64,000 nucleotides of DNA from an uncultured Campylobacter sp. (GTDB lineage: Bacteria; Campylobacterota; Campylobacteria; Campylobacterales; Campylobacteraceae). How positions within the stretch are numbered: the first letter of the stretch is position 1; each line of letters starts with the position of its first letter. The DNA is taken from contig NZ_CAJPRT010000011.1 of assembly GCF_905373215.1 (NCBI RefSeq), forward strand, positions 3,473 through 67,472, read 5' to 3'. Under the pieces are notes generated by a model. That model saw only the letters and a program-made list of their open reading frames with translations, was not told where the DNA came from and ran no database searches. Position numbers and translations under genes: made by a program. Shown piece by piece: positions 35,490 through 43,790 of the stretch.

Positions 35490-35749
35490 TTTAAACCTCG
35501 TTTTTCGGCAAATTTTAGGTACATTATACCCCAAAAAAGCGCTTAAATTTTATCTATATCGCCTTCTGGCTCGGCGCTTGTGCGCTTTCGATGTCTTTAG
35601 CTTGTTAAACTTCCCCTATCAGCTTCGGCGCGTCATTTAAGCTAATTGCGAGCGTTTTAAATGCGCTATTTTGCATAAAAATCCTTCGGTTAAAATCGCG
35701 CGGATTTTAGCTGATTTTAAAATTCGCGTCAAGTTTTTTGAAAATTTTT

Positions 35750-35772
35750 GCTGTAACTCTTGACATTACAAC
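35750..35772 (+). promoter_or_regulatory. operator-like inverted repeat 1 of the cupin promoter
   Basis: GCTGTAA and TTACAAC form an imperfect 7-9-7 dyad (six of seven pairs). It overlaps the -35 box at 35760-35765. The same arms with a nine-base spacer recur at 35799-35821. Such placement fits a repressor site. The binding protein is not shown by the sequence; the Rrf2 regulator encoded at 37936 is the natural candidate. Confidence 0.6.
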
Positions 35773-35788
35773 AAAATTTGACTATACT
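35760..35788 (+). promoter_or_regulatory. consensus sigma-70 promoter of the cupin gene
   Basis: TTGACA at 35760-35765, a 17-base spacer and TATACT at 35783-35788. A full -35 box is rare in Campylobacter, whose promoters usually rely on the -10 and periodic T-runs, so this is a notably strong and foreign-looking promoter. It is bracketed by the two inverted repeats. Confidence 0.7.
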
Positions 35789-35798
35789 TCGCTCATCA

Positions 35799-35821
35799 GT
35801 TGTAAGTTATAGCATTACAAC
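35799..35821 (+). promoter_or_regulatory. operator-like inverted repeat 2 of the cupin promoter
   Basis: GTTGTAA and TTACAAC form a perfect 7-9-7 dyad. It covers roughly +5 to +27 relative to the expected transcript start, 49 bases centre to centre from repeat 1. A protein bound here would block elongation or polymerase access. Confidence 0.65.
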
Positions 35822-35844
35822 AAAAAAAATCTAAGGAGACAAAG

Positions 35845-36219
35845 ATGTCAAACTACAAGATCGTTTCAACGAAAAGCGAACCGAGAGTCGAGCTAAAAGA
35901 AGCTCTAGGCTTAAGCGGCTGTGAGCTTTCTATCAATGAGCTTCCTGCAAACGTAAGCGTGCCTTTCGTGCATTCGCACAAGCAAAACGAGGAGCTTTAT
36001 TTGGTGCTAAAAGGCGGCGGCACGCTCTTTATTGACGGCGAGGAAAAGGCGGTCAAAGAGGGCGACGCGATCCGCATCGATCCGGCGGGCAAAAGATGCT
36101 TCAAGGCGGGCGCGCAGGGGATGAAATTTATCTGTATCCAAACTAAACGCGGCAGCCTGGAGCAGTACACTAACGGCGACGGCGTGATAAACGACGATGT
36201 AAAGCCAAGCTGGCTGTAA
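35845..36219 (+). CDS. single-domain cupin protein
   Basis: 124 residues forming one cupin beta-barrel. Motif 1 is approximated by PFVHSHKQNEELYLVLKGGG (His, His, Glu metal ligands), and motif 2 by GDAIRIDPAGKRCFKAG, in which the usual His is replaced. The ATG follows AAGGAGA. Its promoter carries two matching dyads. In its neighbourhood are an NAD(P)-binding oxidoreductase and an Rrf2 regulator. The metal and substrate are unknown. Confidence 0.85.
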   Translation: MSNYKIVSTKSEPRVELKEALGLSGCELSINELPANVSVPFVHSHKQNEELYLVLKGGGTLFIDGEEKAVKEGDAIRIDPAGKRCFKAGAQGMKFICIQTKRGSLEQYTNGDGVINDDVKPSWL

Positions 36220-36434
36220 AATTTCGCAAGACAAGCGCGTGGCAAAGCGCGGGCGTAAAATTTAAACTGCGTAGCGCGGCAAGACGCACTCTGCGTGGCG
36301 GGCGCATCGGCTGCAACGACGGCGATAAATGGTCGTATGAGAGAGTGTATCGGCTGCGGCGGCAACTAAATTAGCTTGCAGCAGCGATAGGTGGCTGCGT
36401 CAGCAAACAAAAATCTAAATTTAAAGGATAGAAA

Positions 36435-37071
36435 ATGAAAAAAGTAGCAATCATCGGAGCAAACGGAAAATCAGGCAGCGCGCTAGTCGCGGAGGCGCTA
36501 AAGCAGGGCTACGACGTAACGGGCTTCGCGCGAAACAAAGAGTATAAAAACGGCGCCATCAAGCTCGTGCACAAGGACGTTTTTTGAGCTTAGCAAAGCC
36601 GATTTGGCGGGCTTTGACGTCGTCATCAGCGCGATCGCTGTATGGACGCCGCAGACCTTCCCGCTTCACGCGAAAATGACGCAGCACATCGCAGAGCTGC
36701 TAAGCGGCACGCAGACTAGATTTTTCGTCATCGGCGGCGCGGGCGTGTTATACACAGACGCTTCACGCAAGACGCGCCTGATGGATACTCCGAGCTTTCC
36801 GGCTGAGTATATGGGCGTAGCCGAGGCGACTGCGGCGAGCTACGAGGTGCTAAAAGCGAGCAAAGATTTGATCTGGACCTACGTGATCCCTGCCGCGGAA
36901 TACGACGCAAACGCCGCTCGCACAGGCTCATACGTCCTCGGAGGCGACGAGCTGATCCTAAACGGCAAGGGCAAAAGCTATATCAGCTACGCAGACCTCA
37001 CACTCGCCGTAATAGATGAGATTGGGGCGCAAAAATTTATCGGCAAACCGTTCACGGCGGTCGGCGAATAA
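36435..37071 (+). pseudogene. NAD(P)-binding (NmrA/YwnB-like) oxidoreductase, interrupted by a +1 frameshift
   Basis: The first frame (36435-36587) gives MKKVAIIGANGKSGSALVAE, a Rossmann nucleotide-binding start, and stops at TGA (36585-36587) within HKDVF*. The rest continues in the next frame from FELSKADLAGFDVVISAIAVW to GKPFTAVGE at 37071. Removing one T from the run of six at 36580-36585 restores a protein of about 211 residues of the atypical SDR/NmrA type. AAAGGATAG precedes the ATG. It may be a real mutation, a sequencing or assembly slip, or a length-variable tract. The intact form resembles YwnB, which in Bacillus is paired with an Rrf2 regulator (YwnA). Confidence 0.75.
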
Positions 37072-37199
37072 TGCGGCTTTGCCGCGCGTAAATTTTAAAC
37101 CGCGCGGCACGGCAAAATTCTAACGTAAATTTTAAATCGTATAGCGCGGTAAAATTCGAACGCAAATTTAAAATTTAGTGGCGGAGCTGAACTCGAACT

Positions 37200-37640
37200 A
37201 GAATTTAAAATTTAACGGCGACGGTAGCGGTGACCGCGGTGCTAATGACGGCGGCGATTGTGTTTGCGATAACATCGGCAGCGATTGTATTCAAATAATA
37301 GCGGCGGTGGCGATAGCAGCGATTGTATTCGCGACAACGGCAGCAGTGGTAGCGGCTGCAATGATGGTAGGCGACAGCGGCACGGGTGGCATTAGTAGCA
37401 GTCGTATCACAGCGGGCGGCAGTAAGAATATAATGAACGACGTCGCGGCGATTGCAATAACGGCTGCAAAGATAATGAGCGATGGTAGCGTAGCGGCAAG
37501 CGGCAATAGCGTTCGGCTGTAAATATAATGAATGGTAGCGGCGAAGTAGCAACGACGGCGACAATAGCGACAAAGATAATGCAATGGTAGTAGCGACGAT
37601 AGTGGTAGTGGCGGCGACGAGACGGGGATGATTGCGCTAT
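37200..37640 (+). repeat. low-complexity region of degenerate short repeats
   Basis: About 440 bases dominated by triplet-like combinations of GCG, GCA, GAT, GGT and AAT, with words such as GGCAGCGATTGTATTC recurring (near 37281 and 37319), AAAGATAATG (near 37468 and 37577) and ATGGTAGCG. Open frames on both strands here (Tyr/Arg/His/Ala-rich) are by-products of composition. No gene is supported between the oxidoreductase and the Rrf2 gene. Confidence 0.65.
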
Positions 37641-37935
37641 CGGTATAGGCAACGCGCGGTTCGCTATGTCGCGGATGAAATTTAGGCGTGATTAAATTAA
37701 TATCTAAATTTTAAAAAATCGCCTAGCGAATGGAATTTCGGAACGATTAAAATTTAATATCCGAATTTTGGAAAGATCGTTTGGCTGATAAAATTTAGAC
37801 ACGATTAAATTTGAGATTAGAATTTTAAGGAAATCGCCTAGCGGATGAAATTTTAGCGCGATCTGAAATTTAGCGCCCGAGTTTAAGGAAAATTTCGCTT
37901 AAATTCTAAAACTCAGATTCAAATCAAGGAGCGAA
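37641..37935 (+). other. AT-rich leader ahead of the Rrf2 gene with repeated units
   Basis: Four imperfect copies of a unit of about 60 bases, of the form ATCGCCTAGCG-ATGAAATTT-GCGATTAAATTT-ATYTAAATTTT, occur between 37670 and 37890. No second copy of the TTGTAA-N9-TTACAA dyad is present here. Confidence 0.5.
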
Positions 37936-38346
37936 ATGCAAGTAGGTATCAAATTTTCACTCGCCGTTCACATCATGCTTTGCGTCGCGTATTTTCGCAA
38001 GGAGAAGGTCACGGGCGATTTCGTCGCCGCAAGCTCGGGGATAAACCCCGCCATCGCGCGCAAGCTGATTTCGCAGCTGAAAAACGCAGCCTTGGTGCTC
38101 ACGACCGCGGGCGTGGGCGGCATCACGCTGGCTCGCGACGCACGGCTCATCACGCTTTTAGACATTTACGAGGCGGTGAGCGAGGAGGACGCGATGTTTC
38201 GCCTGCACAAAGGCTCGCCTAGCGCCTGCCCCGTAGGCGGCAAGATCGAGGCGGTACTCGCGCCGCGCTTTGCTCGCATTCAGAATGATTTTAAAAAATC
38301 CCTATCCAGCGTGAGCTTGGCGGATCTGCTGCAAGATCTGGGATAG
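37936..38346 (+). CDS. Rrf2 family transcriptional regulator
   Basis: 136 residues. The N-terminal winged helix (MQVGIKFSLAVHIMLCVAYF ... INPAIARKLISQLKNAALV) and wing GVGGITLARDARLITLLDIYEAV are typical of Rrf2. The central three-cysteine iron-sulfur cluster motif of IscR/NsrR is absent; a single Cys remains in SACPVGG. This makes it like the YwnA/redox-thiol branch. AAGGAG precedes the ATG. It probably controls the cupin/oxidoreductase genes upstream, which is inference. Confidence 0.88.
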   Translation: MQVGIKFSLAVHIMLCVAYFRKEKVTGDFVAASSGINPAIARKLISQLKNAALVLTTAGVGGITLARDARLITLLDIYEAVSEEDAMFRLHKGSPSACPVGGKIEAVLAPRFARIQNDFKKSLSSVSLADLLQDLG

Positions 38347-38516
38347 CCTTTTTAAATTTCAAACGCATTTAGCTTTGGAATTTACTTAAAATTTAAGCCC
38401 TTTAAGTTTTAAGGTCGCAGGCTAAATTTATAAAATTCCGTTCCGCTCTCCACGTAAAATTTTGCTTTAATTTAACCTAAGTTATAATGCGTTTCAAAAA
38501 TTTCAAAAGGAAGAAG

Positions 38517-41500
38517 ATGGCAAAAATCCAAAGCGTAGAACCAAACGTAGCAGACGCGATAAATTTACAATTAAAATCATATAAACTTGATTACAAATTG
38601 GAGCAAGAGCCGCTAAATAGCGAAATAGATAACGCTTTACAAGAGTATTTCACTAAAAGTGGAGGTAAAGGCGGCAACCGCCCAGATGTTAAACTGCTTT
38701 TGCAAGACGACGGCTTAAATTTTTATCCCGTATTGATTGAATATAAAGGCTATGAAGATAAGTTAGAAAAGTTAGACGCCGATGGTAATGTAGAAAATCG
38801 CACCGCCAAAAATGAACCAAATTTTAAAAACATTAAAGATTATGCGGTTAACGGCGCAGTGCATTATGCAAATGCGCTTTTGCACCATACGAGTTACACT
38901 GACATAATCGCTATAGGAGTTACAGGATATAAAGACGGCAAGGATAAATTACAAACTAAAATTAGTGTTTATTATGTTTCAAAATCAAATTTAGGAGTGG
39001 GGCGCAAAGTAGGCGAATTTTGCGATTTATCGTTTTTAAATAAGAGGAATTTTAGCGATTTTACTGATAGGCTTAAAAATTTAAATTTAACTCCCGACGA
39101 GCTAGAAAAAATCAAACAAAAGCGCGAAAAAGAGATCGATGCGAGTTTAGTAAAACTAAATAATGACATTTATAGTAATGAAAAAGGGCTTGGCGAAAAC
39201 GATAGAGTTTATCTGGTCGCAGCTTCCATTATTGCCACTCTTGGTATTCCAAACAAAGTAGCTCCGCTAGAAAAATCAGAGCTAAAATCATCAAGCGAAG
39301 GAGGCAATACCGACGGCGAAATTTTAATGCGAAAGATAAGAGCGTTTTTAAATGAGAAAAATTTGCCTGTCAAAAAGAAAGACCTCATAATACGCACCCT
39401 TTCAAACACGATACTAACCGATAATATAAATAAAATTTCAAACGGCGAGACTCAGCTAAAACGCGTTTTTTCAAAAATAGTCGATGATTTGGGGATTTAT
39501 TACAAAATCGGGCTAACGACGGATTTTACGGGCAAGCTTTTTAACGAGATGTATTCGTGGTTAGGTTTTACGCAGGATAAGCTAAACGACGTAGTGCTTA
39601 CGCCATCATACGTCGCCACGCTTTTAGTAAGGCTTGCGAGGGTTAATAAAGATAGCTACGTTTGGGATTTTGCTACCGGTTCGGCGGGACTTTTAGTTGC
39701 GGCAATGAATGAAATGCTAAAGGATGCTAAAAATAGCATAAGCTCTCCCGACGAGCTAGCTAAAAAAGAGGCGCACATAAAGGTCTATCAGCTTTTGGGC
39801 TTGGAGTTACTATCAAGCATTTATATGCTCGCGGTTTTAAATATGATAATGATGGGCGACGGAAGCTCAAATATCTTAAATAAAGATAGTTTGACCGATT
39901 TTGAGGGCGCTTACGGCTTTAATGAAGACAACGAGCCGTTTCCTGCGAACGCTTTCGTGCTAAATCCTCCCTACTCAGCCGAGGGCAATGGTATGGTATT
40001 TGTTGAAGCGGCGCTAAATATGATGAAAAGCGGCTATGCAGCGATAATCATTCAAAACTCGGCAGGTAGTGGCAAGGCAAAAGAGATAAATAAAAGGATT
40101 TTAGCTCGCAATACTCTAATCGCAAGCATAAAAATGCCGATTGATCTTTTCGTTGGCAAATCAAGCGTGCAGACGAATATCTATGTCTTTAAAGTCGGCG
40201 AAAAGCACGAAAAAGACGAAATAGTAAAATTTATAGACTTTTCAAACGATGGCTATACGCGCTCAAACCGCAAAAAAGCTAGTAATAATCTAAGGGATAC
40301 AGATAGAGCCAAAGAGCGTTACGAGGAGCTTGTAAATTTGGTTCGTTTCGGTGCAAGCAAACTTGAAATTTTCACGCAAAACGAATATTACGAAGCGACA
40401 ATTGATCCGAGCAATGGTGCCGACTGGAATAAATCTCGCCCCGTAGATACCATGCCGACACTAGCCAATTTTAAAAAGACCGTGAGCGACTACCTAAGCT
40501 GGGAAGTGGCGCAAATTTTAAAAAAGGATAGTCCCAAGCAAAGCTTAATTAGCGAAAGGATTACAAATTTAGAGCGAGAATTTGAAGCAGGCGGCGGAAA
40601 ATTCGGGGAATTTCGGATAGGGGATTTGTTTTGCATTCAAACGCCAAAACGTAAATTTGATGCAAATAAAATTCAGTTTGGCGGACAATATCCCTACGTG
40701 GCTCGCGGGGATAAAAACAATGGAATTCGTGGCTACATAAATGAAAATACGCAGTATTTAAATGATGAAAATACGATTAGCTTTGGTCAAGATACGGCTA
40801 CAATGTTTTTTCAAAGAGATAAGTATTTTACCGGCGATAAGATTAAAATTTTAAAGCCTATAAATTTTGGTTTAAATAGTCGCTTGGCAAATTATATTAT
40901 TGCTTCAATGAGGCGCGGATTTTCAAATTTTGCTTGGGGGAGCAGTTCTTTTAATGTGGAAATTTTAAAAGACGTAAAAATCATCTTGCCGACGCTAGGC
41001 GGCAAGATAAATTTTTCCTTTATGGAAAAATTTATCGAAGAGCTCGAGCGCGAACGCGTCGAAGAGCTCGACGCGTATCTTGCGGTAACCGGACTTAAAG
41101 ATTATAAACTTACCGATAAAGAGCAAGCCGCGTTAGTTAAATTTGAAGAATTTAGCCGACGAGGAGAGGTAGTGAAGGAATTTAGGATGGGAGATTTGTT
41201 TGAGAAAATTAAAACAAAAAAATTGCCATACAAGGCGCTTGATTTACCAAAATACGCCTATAATGAGTATATTTTGCCTTGTCTTACTTCAAGTTTTAAC
41301 AATCAAGGGCTTAATTATTATGCTCCAAAAAAGGGTGCAACAATTTTAAGGAACGTAATATCAATTCCTTCAAATAGCGATGTTTATAGGGCATATTTTC
41401 AATCACAAGAATTCACTGTGCTCTCTGATGCTTATGCGATTGTTTGGAAAAATAACAAAATAATGCTAACAAATCAAATTTATTTGTTTATGGTTGTATG

Positions 41501-41723
41501 CATTAATAAAGTAACGGATTTACCTATCTATTCCTATAAAAATAAGTTAGGTGGCTGGAATAATGTAAAAAATAAATTTATTTCACTTCCTATCATAAAC
41601 AATCAAATCGACTACGAATTTATGGAAAATTTCATAAAAGCTATCGAAAAGCTAGTCATAAAAGACATTGTGTTGTGGACAGAGCGAAAGATCGCCGCTA
41701 CAAAGCAAGTCATAGAGGCTTAA
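38517..41723 (+). CDS. single-chain restriction-methylation-specificity enzyme (Type IIG/Type I-like fusion)
   Basis: 1068 residues from the ATG at 38517 behind AAGGAAG. Residues 1-160 hold a PD-(D/E)xK nuclease core: RPD (Asp57) and IEYKG (Glu75, Lys77). Residues about 300-640 are an HsdM-type N6-adenine methyltransferase: DFATGSAGLL at 384 and NPPY at 483-486. Two target-recognition domains follow, each opening with EFR-GDLF (near 698 and 888), HsdS style. It would recognise a split sequence, methylate it and cut unmethylated DNA. It is AT-richer than its surroundings, so transfer is likely. Frame is intact. Confidence 0.9.
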   Translation: MAKIQSVEPNVADAINLQLKSYKLDYKLEQEPLNSEIDNALQEYFTKSGGKGGNRPDVKLLLQDDGLNFYPVLIEYKGYEDKLEKLDADGNVENRTAKNEPNFKNIKDYAVNGAVHYANALLHHTSYTDIIAIGVTGYKDGKDKLQTKISVYYVSKSNLGVGRKVGEFCDLSFLNKRNFSDFTDRLKNLNLTPDELEKIKQKREKEIDASLVKLNNDIYSNEKGLGENDRVYLVAASIIATLGIPNKVAPLEKSELKSSSEGGNTDGEILMRKIRAFLNEKNLPVKKKDLIIRTLSNTILTDNINKISNGETQLKRVFSKIVDDLGIYYKIGLTTDFTGKLFNEMYSWLGFTQDKLNDVVLTPSYVATLLVRLARVNKDSYVWDFATGSAGLLVAAMNEMLKDAKNSISSPDELAKKEAHIKVYQLLGLELLSSIYMLAVLNMIMMGDGSSNILNKDSLTDFEGAYGFNEDNEPFPANAFVLNPPYSAEGNGMVFVEAALNMMKSGYAAIIIQNSAGSGKAKEINKRILARNTLIASIKMPIDLFVGKSSVQTNIYVFKVGEKHEKDEIVKFIDFSNDGYTRSNRKKASNNLRDTDRAKERYEELVNLVRFGASKLEIFTQNEYYEATIDPSNGADWNKSRPVDTMPTLANFKKTVSDYLSWEVAQILKKDSPKQSLISERITNLEREFEAGGGKFGEFRIGDLFCIQTPKRKFDANKIQFGGQYPYVARGDKNNGIRGYINENTQYLNDENTISFGQDTATMFFQRDKYFTGDKIKILKPINFGLNSRLANYIIASMRRGFSNFAWGSSSFNVEILKDVKIILPTLGGKINFSFMEKFIEELERERVEELDAYLAVTGLKDYKLTDKEQAALVKFEEFSRRGEVVKEFRMGDLFEKIKTKKLPYKALDLPKYAYNEYILPCLTSSFNNQGLNYYAPKKGATILRNVISIPSNSDVYRAYFQSQEFTVLSDAYAIVWKNNKIMLTNQIYLFMVVCINKVTDLPIYSYKNKLGGWNNVKNKFISLPIINNQIDYEFMENFIKAIEKLVIKDIVLWTERKIAATKQVIEA

Positions 41724-42006
41724 AATTTCGCGAAAAGTAGTGTGCTAAGCGAGAGGCAACGTTTTAAAAACGGGGAAATTTTAGAAATTTTCTATGGCGC
41801 TTTGCTTATAAGATACATTTGAGTGCAAATTTTTAAATTATATATTTTTGGCTCGAGCGCGTAAATTAAAATTTTGTCCGAACGCACAGAACGTTTAAAT
41901 CCACCGCATTTATTCACCCGCAACAGAAATCAAGAGAAGATAAAGTAAAGAGGCGTTAAGCGCAAGGTTGGATCAGGGCAGAAACTGTGTAAGTCTGCGC
42001 GTCAAG
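41724..42006. other. intergenic stretch between the restriction gene and the ThiF-like gene
   Basis: 283 bases, convergent genes. No gene or confident terminator seen. Confidence 0.5.
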
Positions 42007-42672
42007 CTACAACCTTATCTTCCTAACTTCCAGTTCGCCGCCGAAAAAGTTCGCGTAGTAAAGCAGGTCTTTTTCGACCTCAAGCCCCGCTAGGTAGCGC
42101 AGAGCGAGGTTTGCCTCAAAGCTTGCCGCAAACATCACGATCGCAGCCGTTATGCCCGCAGGCGTCGCGTTTAGGCTCGGGAAAAATTTAAAATCCGCAT
42201 TCTGCACGAAGCAGACTTGGCACTGCCAGCTGTCCACCGACGCAAACACCCACGGCACGCCTATTTGCTTAGCAAACGCATCGATCTGCGCGCGCGTAGC
42301 GAGATTGTCGGTCGCATCCAAAATGAGATCAAATTTCTCGCCCGCGCCTATCGCGCTAGCAAAAAATTCCTCCGCGCGGATTTTGTGCACCTCCACGTTC
42401 ATGCCGTCGTAGCGGCTTTCCGTGCGGCTTTTAAAAACGTCCGCTTTAAATTTACCCTCGTCTGCGAGCGTGAATAAAATTTGCCTGTGGATGTTGTGAA
42501 GCGCCACCGTGTCGAAATCCACGACGCTGATCCGACCGATACCGCTTGCGCCCAGAGCGTAAGCAAGGCTGCTTCCAAGCCCGCCCGCGCCGATGATTAG
42601 GATGCGCTTATCCGCAAGCGCGCGCTGCGTCTGCTCGCCCCAAAGCTGGACCTGCCTGTGAAAATAGTTCAT
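42007..42672 (-). CDS. ThiF/MoeB/HesA family adenylyltransferase-like protein
   Basis: 221 residues. The E1-like Rossmann core has RILIIGAGGLGSSLAYALG, VDFDTVALHNIHRQ (with the Arg of the ATP site) and LILDATDN. The zinc-binding C-x-x-C pairs of MoeB and ThiF are missing, and so is the rhodanese domain. Members activate the C-terminus of a small sulfur carrier, but no ThiS- or MoaD-like gene is adjacent. It overlaps the CN-hydrolase stop by four bases (ATGA), at the end of the ileS operon. Confidence 0.85.
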   Translation of the reverse strand: MNYFHRQVQLWGEQTQRALADKRILIIGAGGLGSSLAYALGASGIGRISVVDFDTVALHNIHRQILFTLADEGKFKADVFKSRTESRYDGMNVEVHKIRAEEFFASAIGAGEKFDLILDATDNLATRAQIDAFAKQIGVPWVFASVDSWQCQVCFVQNADFKFFPSLNATPAGITAAIVMFAASFEANLALRYLAGLEVEKDLLYYANFFGGELEVRKIRL

Positions 42673-43781
42673 AAAAGCCCCCTACTGACTAGATTTTTTC
42701 GGAATTTCCACAACCCGCGCGCCGCAGCGATCTCGTCCGCGTCCACTTCGCACATCAGCACGCCCTCTTCGTTTTTCAGCTCGTTTGCGATCTCGCCGCC
42801 GGGGGTTACGACGAAGCTCTCGCCGTAAAATTTAAACTCGCTCTCGCCGAATTTCGCCTCGCCGATGCGGTTGGCGCGAATGACGTAGAGCGAGTTCGTA
42901 AACGCTCGCATCTTCAAAAGCTCGCGCCAGCGCCCGCCGCTTTCGAAGGTCGAGGCGCACGGCACGAGCACGCAGCCGACGTTTTTCTGCATAAAATAGC
43001 GCCAAAATACGTCAAAATGCGCCTCATAGCCGAAGCAGACGCCGAATTTCACGCCACCCTCGCTAAAGATCATCGGCGAAATTTTACCGATTTTGCGGCT
43101 TTTACGGTTGGCGAAAAAGCCCTCCTCGTTCCAGTGCGGATAGTCCATCAGGATATTTTGATCGTAAAATTTTACCTCCGAGGGCGAAAATTTCGCGCAG
43201 GATTTCACCCAGATGGGCTCGTTTTCGCTCGCGCAAAAGATCTCCTCTTCGCTCGCATCTTTTTGGCTTTCGGCTTTTAAATTTGAAGCGTTCGAGTTAC
43301 TTGGGATCGAAGCGCTTAAATTTAAACCGTCTGCGGAATTTGCGGCTTTGAAATTTAAAGCGCCTTTAGAATTTGAACCGCCGTTGGAATTTAAATCGCT
43401 CTTGGAATTTAGCTCGCCCTTGCAATCAGGCTCGCCTTTAAGGCTTAAGGAATTTTCGCCGCAGCGTGCGCTTTTTTGAGCCGCGCCGCTGAAAATGCCC
43501 GCCTGCCTCAAAATCGCACCGCTAGCGGCTCTGATTATCGGTGCTACGATATGTAGGTCGTATTTGGCGGCCAGCCGCGCCATCAACTCCTGCTTGTGCT
43601 CGCTCTGTTCGCAGGCGATAGAGCGGGGCATCTTTTTAAGCTCGCTAAAGAAGGAATTTAGCTCATATTCGCCCAGCAGCACGATCCGCGCGCCGTTGTC
43701 TTTGGCGACCTTCATATAGTAATCGATCCGATTTTCGCTCATCGAAAGCGTCGGTAGCTGTAAAACGCATACGTTTATCAT
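42669..43781 (-). CDS. carbon-nitrogen hydrolase (nitrilase superfamily) with a repeat-derived insert
   Basis: 370 residues; the catalytic triad is visible as Glu38 (LLGEYELNSFF), Lys in SPSEVKFYDQNILMDYP (near 204) and Cys249 (KFGVCFGYEAHFD). The acyl group and amine are unknown. Residues about 96-186 are a low-complexity insert rich in Leu, Asn, Ser, Lys and Gly, encoded by an 18-base degenerate tandem repeat. Removing it gives a normal family length of about 280. It starts ten bases after xseB and overlaps the ThiF-like gene. Confidence 0.85.
   Translation of the reverse strand: MINVCVLQLPTLSMSENRIDYYMKVAKDNGARIVLLGEYELNSFFSELKKMPRSIACEQSEHKQELMARLAAKYDLHIVAPIIRAASGAILRQAGIFSGAAQKSARCGENSLSLKGEPDCKGELNSKSDLNSNGGSNSKGALNFKAANSADGLNLSASIPSNSNASNLKAESQKDASEEEIFCASENEPIWVKSCAKFSPSEVKFYDQNILMDYPHWNEEGFFANRKSRKIGKISPMIFSEGGVKFGVCFGYEAHFDVFWRYFMQKNVGCVLVPCASTFESGGRWRELLKMRAFTNSLYVIRANRIGEAKFGESEFKFYGESFVVTPGGEIANELKNEEGVLMCEVDADEIAAARGLWKFRKNLVSRGLL
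43309..43452 (-). repeat. 18-nt degenerate minisatellite inside the CN-hydrolase gene
   Basis: About eight units of 18 bases; on the plus strand the clearest are CCTTTAGAATTTGAACCG (43363-43380), CCGTTGGAATTTAAATCG (43381-43398) and CTCTTGGAATTTAGCTCG (43399-43416). Each carries an AATTT core. In the gene's frame they encode hexapeptides of the type LNSKSD/LNSNGG/LNFKAA. Confidence 0.8.
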
Positions 43782-43790
43782 CGCCGCCTC

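Noticed and set aside
36580..36585. Phase-variable homopolymer
   Set aside because: Six T is too short to claim contingency switching by itself; kept only as a frameshift to verify.
37205..37652. Several overlapping Tyr/Arg/His- or Ala/Ile-rich open frames on both strands
   Set aside because: They follow from the triplet-like low-complexity DNA, lack ribosome sites and resemble no protein family.
38517..41723. Mobile defence island
   Set aside because: Only one AT-rich defence gene is present; no integrase, transposase, attachment repeats or further defence genes were found next to it.
41880..42006. Possible small RNA between the restriction gene and the ThiF-like gene
   Set aside because: No SRP, tmRNA, RNase P or tRNA signature and no convincing fold could be seen.
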